Shown here: positions 57,507 to 64,000 of the stretch, piece after piece
Numbering within the stretch: the first letter of the stretch is position 1
Layout: each line of letters opens with the position of its first letter
From: Microbotryum silenes-acaulis
Lineage: Eukaryota; Basidiomycota; Microbotryomycetes; Microbotryales; Microbotryaceae
Length of the DNA: 64,000 nt
Assembly: GCA_003665825.1 (NCBI GenBank)
Contig: QPFY01000015.1
Location: 496,001 to 560,000, forward strand
Reading direction: 5' to 3'
Position numbers and translations under genes: made by a program
Notes under the pieces: generated by a model
The model's input: the letters and a program-made list of their open reading frames with translations, nothing else
Told to the model about the DNA's origin: nothing
Database searches by the model: none

Positions 57507-57836
57507 TGTCAATTTTGGCGCGGGTGCTCAGAGCCGTCCCCGTCTTTAGACGCTTGTGCAGGCCCTCCGGATAGTTTCGTATTGGCAGTAGTGACGTTTG
57601 CACTGATTAAACGAAAGAATAACACGCACTGCTTGATATTCGGATTGTTGCATCCAATTTTACGATGCGAATCCGGTATTAGTACGGCGTAGGACTGTGT
57701 CCCAAAGCCTGCCAGGCCGGAAGGGGCCGAAGCGGCTTGTGCCAACTTCTGCTCACTCCGCTGCTGCCCACGTCGAGTCGTCGTTTCGCTTGATCGAGTT
57801 GGACGTGTTCGTACTCGTGCTCGGATCGCGCTCGCA
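57507..57836. other. IWR1-UFD2 intergenic region
   Basis: About 330 bp holding the IWR1 3' UTR and the UFD2 promoter. No other feature is supported. The long minus-strand frames over 57509-58135 look like composition shadows. Confidence 0.5.
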
Positions 57837-60800
57837 ATGTCGTCGACGGATGACGCCATGTCGGACCAGGACAAGGTGTGTATCCTCTTGGGGGTTTCGT
57901 GGCGGTTCTTCTTGCGTTGCTCGCACTTGTCAACCGCCTTGTAGGGCAGTGTGGTGGATTTGGCGCACCGCTTGACCGACCTGCCCGCCGAGGCGCTGAC
58001 GACGATGAGCTGATGACCGATCCTTGTCGGACTGACCGTGTGGCTACCGCTCGCTGCAGATCCGCATGAAACGGCTGGCCAAGCTGCAGCAGTCACAACC
58101 AACGCAGTCGTCGTCCTCGTCCGAGGCCTCCACATCGACCACGTCTACCTCCAGAGCGAGCGCCACCGTTCCCGCTCCTGCTCGAGCTCCGTCTCAGTCG
58201 CCGTCCCAGTCAAGGGGGAGCATCGTACTACCAGCCGCCCCGGTGCGAGTGAGTTCCTAATCCGTTCCACTACATTCAACTCCTGTCAGCCAGCGGCATC
58301 TAGCCGAGCCGAGTCGAGTGAGCTAAGCTGAAGAGCACCCTCCTGTCGATCGTCCGAAAGGCCTCGTTGTCCAACAAGAGCACGCCCATCCCGACCCCGA
58401 CCCCGACCCCTTTCACCTCCAAAGCCGTTGGAGCCTCGACTCCACAGGCCACCTTGCTCCGGTTGACTTCGATCGAGTCGTTTGAGGACTGGCAGCACAC
58501 CACACTGCAAACCGTGTTGCGCGTCACGCTCGATGTGAGGGAGAATCAGCCGAGTTCACCTCCTATCCCGACCTGCCTCGCGCCTGTTCAAGCGCTGATA
58601 TCGGTGTGTGTACGCAGAGAGAGCAAGCCGAAGCTTTCAACTGGTCCATCACCTACCTCAAGGACGTCGCCGAAGAAATTGCCGCCGAGACAGCTCCAGG
58701 TTCGTTCTTGCGCGCACCCCCACATTACGGCCCTGCGGCTTACAACCCTCCTGAGCAAATCCTTGACACCCTGCAGACCGAGCCACGCCCCTCAAACTCG
58801 ATGCCGAATCAATCGATCGACTGCTCCTGGCTCGTCTCTCCCTTTCACCGAGCGTCATGACCGACGACCCCGAGATCATCACCGTCGTGGCATCACTACC
58901 CGAGAACCAGACCTCATTCGGCTATCTCGGCGGATGCTGGAAGCGCGAGCGAGCCGAGCGACAAAAGCTATTGTCCCGCAAAGTACGCTGCAAGTCTAGC
59001 CAGTCGAGTGCAAGATCAGGGATCAGTAATGTGTTGACGCAGCGATGTTTGTCGATCGCAGAATCTTTCGGCCGCAGACCTTTCCGCGCGCGTCGAAGTT
59101 CTCAACAAGGCCAAGGCTCTCATCGTGTCTTACACTGGGCTCGTCCTCATTGACCCCTCCATGTTTCCTCAAGAGCACACTACGTCAGTCTCAACGTGCA
59201 TTTGACTTGTCTGCGAATTTTCGACGACTCAAAACTGTCTTCTTTGACACCGATCAGACCCACTTCACCTGGGCCCTTGGAATTGGCTGGATTGCTGCTC
59301 CCCATGTCCAACACGGGCCCGAAAACGAGCACTTTACAGTCGACAGATCTTCCGGCCCTCTTGCAAGACTTGGCCGGTCGGTTCACACCGTCGCCCGCGA
59401 ACGACGAAGAGGGGGGGTTGGAAGAGGTGATTGGTCCACTCATCTCACATCTCGGGACCCAGTTGATCGCACACAAGGTGGACATTGGCGGCTCGACTAG
59501 CGCGAATGGGGCCAGTTGGCGTGACGTGCTCGGCGCCGTGCAGACTTTGAGTGAGATCAAAGGCGTCGCTTCTACACTTCCGCAATGCCACAACTGGGTC
59601 GTCACTGGGACCCCTCAAGCCCAGGCACCCCTGATTGAGATGCTCTCTCTGTTGGGTCCATTCCTGCGCTTGAGCGCATTTCCAGACTCGTTCGTAAGTT
59701 TCATATGTCAGTCCAGGGCTATCAGGACTCGCAGTGACTTGATATGCCCCACCTGTTGCTCTAGCCTGCAATCGCCAAGCTCTACTTCCCCCAACCGTCG
59801 ACGCAAGGCCGAGGGAATCTGGACAGCGCAGCGCAGAGTCTGCGAGGTACGCTTTCAGGTGTTCAGGTGCGTCGCTTCACATGCTGCTCAGACCCTTGGC
59901 TGTCGCACTCATATTTTCTTGATACCACCTTTTAGCACATCTTGTTCCAAATTCTGAACAACGTGGTCCGATCAGGTCCAGTGGCCCGCGAAGCTGTGTT
60001 GAGTTATTTTGGCAACGTGGCCAGGGCCAACGTCAAACGATCAGCCATGCGCGTCGATGCGAGAACTGTCTCGAGCCATGGCTTCATCATCAATTTGCAC
60101 ACTGCATTGCTCGCGTTTGCCCAACCTTTCACAGATACTCAATTCAGCAAGGTGCGTCGTCTGAGCCCGCATTTGCCGCTTGTCCGATCTTTGCACTCAC
60201 CGCCTGTCCTGCATCTTTCACCTTTCAGATTGACAAGATCGATCCTTTATACTACAAGAAATCACGACGAATCGATATCGCGGACGAAACGAAGATGAGC
60301 GCGACCCAGAGCGAGAGTGAAGAATATTATTTGCAAGCAGCGGACGAGGCCCAGCTCGGACCGGTCAATTTCATCTCCGAAGTCTTCTTCCTTTGCTGCA
60401 CCTACTTTCGCCTCGGTATTATGCACTCCATCAAAGAGCACAAAGGGTTCTCGCAACAGATCCGACACATGACGCGCGAGTTGGCCGACATGGAGACGGA
60501 CCAAACCTACCGCGGCACCCCGGGGGAAGCGCGTGCCTTGGCGGAGATCGAGCGCTACAAAAAGAGGGCAGAGATGTTCAAGAGTCATCTCGAGGCGTAC
60601 CAAGTTCAACTGTTTGATACGACGTATCTGTCGAACTGCCTTGGGTTCGCGAACCTCGTCATGGCATGGCTTGTGCGCCAAGTCGATCCTAAGAAGCAAC
60701 ACCCTCAGGTCCGCGTCCAGTGAGTCTGATTGTCGATCCGCGACTGTGACATGTCCAGTGATTCGTTCCAACGTTTACAAAATGCCCCATGTATGACCAT

Positions 60801-62490
60801 TCGCAGACTACCCATGCCGGACGAAACACCGCTCGGTTTCCGGATGTTGCCCGAGTTCCTCATTGAGGACATCACCGAGTTCCTGAGCTTTGCCTCAAAG
60901 TCAGTCCCCTGATGCACTTCTCTTCATAAAAGGAACTGACTATTCTAGTATGAGTTGTAGAGCTGCACCACTTGTTCTTGCCGAACAGTCGCAAGACGAG
61001 CTCGTCACGTTCATGCTCGTGTTTCTTTCGACACCATACATGAAGAACCCGTATCTCAAAGGTCAATTCGTTGAGGTACGCTTTCGAGTGTGTGCTTTCC
61101 ACCGTGTTTGAGCACCTGTTGATGATAGCGCTCGGCTTGGGGATCCTAGATCATGTACTACCTTACCCGACCCATGCCTCGTTATCCCACTGGTTGCCTC
61201 GGCGACGTTTTGAACTTCAACCCCCTTGCTCTCAAGCACCTCATGCCGTGCCTTATCCATGCATACATCGGTCAGAAAAATATAAACGGATCGCGCTCCA
61301 GAATACGTCAACCTGACCATGGTCGCATATCACACTTCACTAGAAATTGAGATTACGGGATCGCACACGCAGTTCTACGACAAGTTCAACACGCGATACT
61401 ACATCACGCAACTCTTCAAATTAGTGTGGAGCAACCAGTCGCACAGAGAGGCCTTGAAGCTCGAGAGCCAGTTGAGTCGAAAGGCTCGCACAGGCTCCGA
61501 GATGGCGACGTACTGACCGAGAGTTCAATTGCCGTGTAGGAATTTGGATCGATACGTGCGCTTCGCAAATTTGCTCATGAACGATACGACCTACTTGCTC
61601 GACGACGCCCTTAGCCATCTTGCTAAGATAGCCGATATTCAAAAGCAAATGGACGATCGGGCCGCCTGGGATGCGCGACCGGTGGCGGAGCGACAAGAGC
61701 AGGAAAAGCTCTTGCGCCAGTACGAGGGTCAAGTGAGAGGCGACCTGGATCTCGGCACGGAGTCGTTGAGGTTGTTGAAGTTGTTTGCCGGCGAAGCACA
61801 AGAACCGTTTTTGACGCCTGAGATCGTCGATCGGCTGGCGGCGATGCTCGACATGAACCTCAGCATGCTCGCCGGTCCCAGGTGTCAGGAGCTCAAGGTG
61901 CGCGAACCGGAGAAGCTCAACTTCCGGCCCAAAGAATTGCTTTCGGACGTGCTGGCGATCTTCCTCGAGCTCGGGCCAAGAAGCGAATTTCAATACGCAG
62001 TGGCCAAGGATGGGCGGAGTTACTCCAAGGACCTCTTCGATCGAGCCATGAGGATTGCGAGGAAGACGGCGATCAAGACCGATGTGGAGCTGCGAGAGAT
62101 CGTTCAGCTCGTCGAGAAAGTCGAAGTCATCAAAGCGGCGGAGGAGGAGGACGATGCGATGGGCGAAATACCCGATGATTTCCTTGGTCAGTCGAATGGG
62201 ATTTGGCCACGAACTAGAACCGATCCTGACGATGTGCATTCCAATTGGCGTGGGCAGATCCTCTTACGTATGAGATCATGCGTGACCCTGTGCGCTTGCC
62301 ATCATCGAAGACAGTTGTCGATCGCAGTACGATCAAGCAGCATTACCTCTCGGATGCGACCGATCCATTTAATCGTGTTCCTCTCAAGTGGGAAGATATC
62401 GTCGATGCTGCGGACGTGAAGGAACAGATAGAGGCCTTTTTGGCGGAGCGCAAGGCGAAGCGTCTGGCGGCGAAAGGGGCTGGTGAATGA
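57837..62490 (+). CDS. UFD2: Ubiquitin conjugation factor E4 (Ufd2), U-box ligase
   Basis: Extends ubiquitin chains on Cdc48-bound substrates (E4/E3 activity). Sixteen exons: 57837-57875, 58060-58248, 58328-58534, 58618-58699, 58777-58982, 59062-59183, 59258-59693, 59765-59866, 59936-60151, 60229-60719, 60807-60899, 60949-61075, 61150-61270, 61344-61470, 61540-62186, 62258-62490 (1145 residues; phases close). Ser/Pro-rich N-terminus, then the Ufd2 core (ILFQILNNVVRSGPVAREAVLS, INLHTALLAFAQPF, FLSTPYMKNPYLKGQFVE, TQFYDKFNTRYYITQLFK, FANLLMNDTTYLLDDAL) and a C-terminal U-box (ADPLTYEIMRDPVRLPSSK... ATDPFNRVPL). The donor at 61471 (76-nt intron) was preferred over one at 61510, which would give an implausible 30-nt intron. 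Confidence 0.95.
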
Positions 62491-63808
62491 TGACGCTCAC
62501 AAAATGCTCCTTTGTTGACTGATTTGACGTTACTACCTGGCGTCGATGAGAACTACAGTAACGGTTCACCTTCTTCGCATGTTGCAATACAGAGCTCCCA
62601 CTTCTGTTCGCGGCAAGCGATTATCGGGCGTTGAGTGCCAATGTAGGGAAGAAGCCTCTGGAAGCACTTTAGGGGCGAACGTAGAGCTGCAGGGCCATGC
62701 ATAGTAGGAGGGGGCACAGGAGGAGGGGACGGGGCGCACAGGAGGGGGTTAAGCAGATCAATGCTGAGATTAGGAAGGGGGGCTTGCGGATAGTTTGCAG
62801 TTAGGTTGCAATGGTCCATTTCGTGTCGATGGTAGGAATCGATTATTTGCAGGCCTGCCCGCGCGACGGGGTCCGCACCGAAAAGACCGAACGAACGGCG
62901 ATCCGAAGCTCGCATAAAGTTCGAAGGAACGCTCGGATCTCCTTTCGCGCTCCAACCGCATCGCCCTTCGCGACAGCAACTCTCCGCCTCTGTACTCTTG
63001 CCAACTACATCAACTTCCTTCATATCCGACCCACTCGTTCTGTAAGCAGATGGTACACTCACCAACGAGCTGAACAAGCTTTGGCTGACGCGTGGATGAC
63101 GTGAGCGATCAGTTATCCTCTGGCCCCTGGGTAGTGAGTCACGCCGCTACGACATTATAAAAGTGTTTCCTGAACTTGAACCCGGCTCCGTAGAAGCCGA
63201 TCGGCGCTCCGTTCGTCGAGTGGTGGCGGTGGTTGAACTGACCGTTACGACGGGGTCACCCGTTGGGTATATCTATATCCTCCGGATTGTGTGTTCAATA
63301 CCAAGGACTCGCAGAACGAAGACGACTGGTCCGTTTCGGCGCGGTTGCAGCGACTGTGAGCTCGGCCCGCCCTTTGATTGCGAACGCTGAGCTAACCTTG
63401 AAGCTATGCTTGGGGGGTGCGTCTGGGGCGTTGAATTCAGAATTATTTTGAGCAGTATGGTATTCGACAGACGGTCAATGGGAGCTGCCTTCATGTGTCA
63501 GCTGCGAAACCGTCTGGGGTGAAGGTTTAGACTGACCTAGGCACGGTGCGACGGTCCGCTTTGTTACAGGTCGAAGGTGTGTTGCTCGTACACACGGTGA
63601 GTCAATACCCAGAGGTTCATATCTTACTACCTCATGCACGCGACTAAGGTCGACTAAATGTTGGCGTGGTGTGCACAGGCGGAGGCCACCCACTGCACTT
63701 CTTGCTCCTCCAAGTCGCCCACGCCTACTACTTCAAGCTGTCAGTCGCGTTACTCGACTTCGATCCACAGTAAAGAGCAGAGCGCAAATCGTATCCTGCC
63801 CTTCAGCC
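62491..63808. other. Right-hand intergenic region
   Basis: About 1.3 kb. Short open frames occur on both strands (for example minus 63077-62553) but none has recognisable content. Splice-like signals near 63530-63690 could belong to a 5' leader of the gene that starts at 63809. Confidence 0.4.
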
Positions 63809-64000
63809 ATGGTGATTACCTCAAGCCCAACGAACCCAACTAGCCTGGTCTCGGCCTCAGACTCGACATGCGCCTCCGTACCAAAGCTCGAGACGATGCG
63901 CAGTCTGATCCCTCAATCTTTAAAGAAGCAAGTGACGGGCTGGGAGATCCAAGATCTCTTAGCTCAGTGGTGGAGACGAGCAGTTCATGGTGAGTGATTG
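63809..64000 (+). CDS. First coding exon of an unidentified gene, cut by the window edge
   Basis: An ATG in good context (AGCCATGG) at 63809 opens a frame of 60 codons that ends at a consensus donor, CATG|GTGAGT, at 63989/63990. The product begins with a Ser/Thr-rich stretch and contains LIPQSLKKQVTGWEIQDLLAQWWR, a likely amphipathic helix. I do not recognise the family. The remainder lies beyond base 64000. Confidence 0.4.

Noticed and set aside
57509..58135. 208-codon minus frame between IWR1 and UFD2
   Set aside because: It covers the first UFD2 exons antisense and is of low-complexity composition; treated as a shadow.
61511..61540. Apparent 30-nt intron in UFD2
   Set aside because: Too short for spliceosomal splicing. 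The donor at 61471 gives a normal 76-nt intron and the same frame.
62553..63077. 174-codon minus frame right of UFD2
   Set aside because: Pro/Ser-rich with no conserved pattern; likely chance open frame in GC-rich DNA.

Overview
The window is nuclear DNA of a basidiomycete fungus. The evidence is the very high density of short spliceosomal introns (about 50-120 nt, GTRNGT donors, many exons of 10-130 nt), compact GC-rich spacing, and mobile-element types common in basidiomycetes (KDZ CxC domain, Helitron). A member of the Pucciniomycotina, Microbotryomycetes-like, would fit, but that rank is inference. Exon models were built by hand from splice signals, reading phase and known protein families. 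In nearly all genes the phases close exactly.

Layout. 1-17 kb is housekeeping: CLU1 (5'-truncated by the window edge), a PDK1/Pkh kinase on the minus strand, LSM1, a histidine-phosphatase-fold protein related to the TFIIIC tau55 N-terminus, riboflavin synthase RIB5 whose ATG is assembled by splicing, cytosolic PheRS alpha FRS2, and a mitochondrial medium-chain acyl-CoA dehydrogenase (minus). 17.4-18.2 kb holds an isolated three-exon CxC domain of KDZ-transposase type. 19.2-27.2 kb holds the Rho1 exchange factor ROM2 (DEP-DH-PH-CNH) and a ketopantoate reductase-like gene.

27.4-29.35 kb is an apparent TIR element with about 260-bp terminal inverted repeats. It carries a degenerate Ulp1-like protease reading frame and a perfect 68-bp internal inverted repeat, and it abuts the promoter of the glycogen branching enzyme GLC3 (29.5-32.8 kb). 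Then come two minus-strand metabolic genes with microexons: a DsbA-fold HCCA isomerase/GST-kappa-like protein and the succinate-fumarate carrier SFC1. 37.5-39.5 kb is a decayed Helitron with an internally deleted helicase and a hairpin-CTAG 3' end. 39.5-41.3 kb is gene-poor.

41-64 kb returns to genes: a pinin/SDK/memA splicing protein, an unidentified three-exon gene, a perfect 84-bp palindrome arm pair, a Pho80-type cyclin, two convergent MFS transporters, a nucleotide-sugar (UDP-galactose type) transporter, the RNA polymerase II import factor IWR1, the E4 ubiquitin ligase UFD2, and the first exon of an unidentified gene at the right edge.

No operon-like logic applies. Neighbouring genes are functionally unrelated. 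The accessory content (17.4-18.2, 27.4-29.35, 37.5-41, 44.7-44.9 kb) sits between conserved genes. I recognised no tRNA, rRNA or CRISPR.
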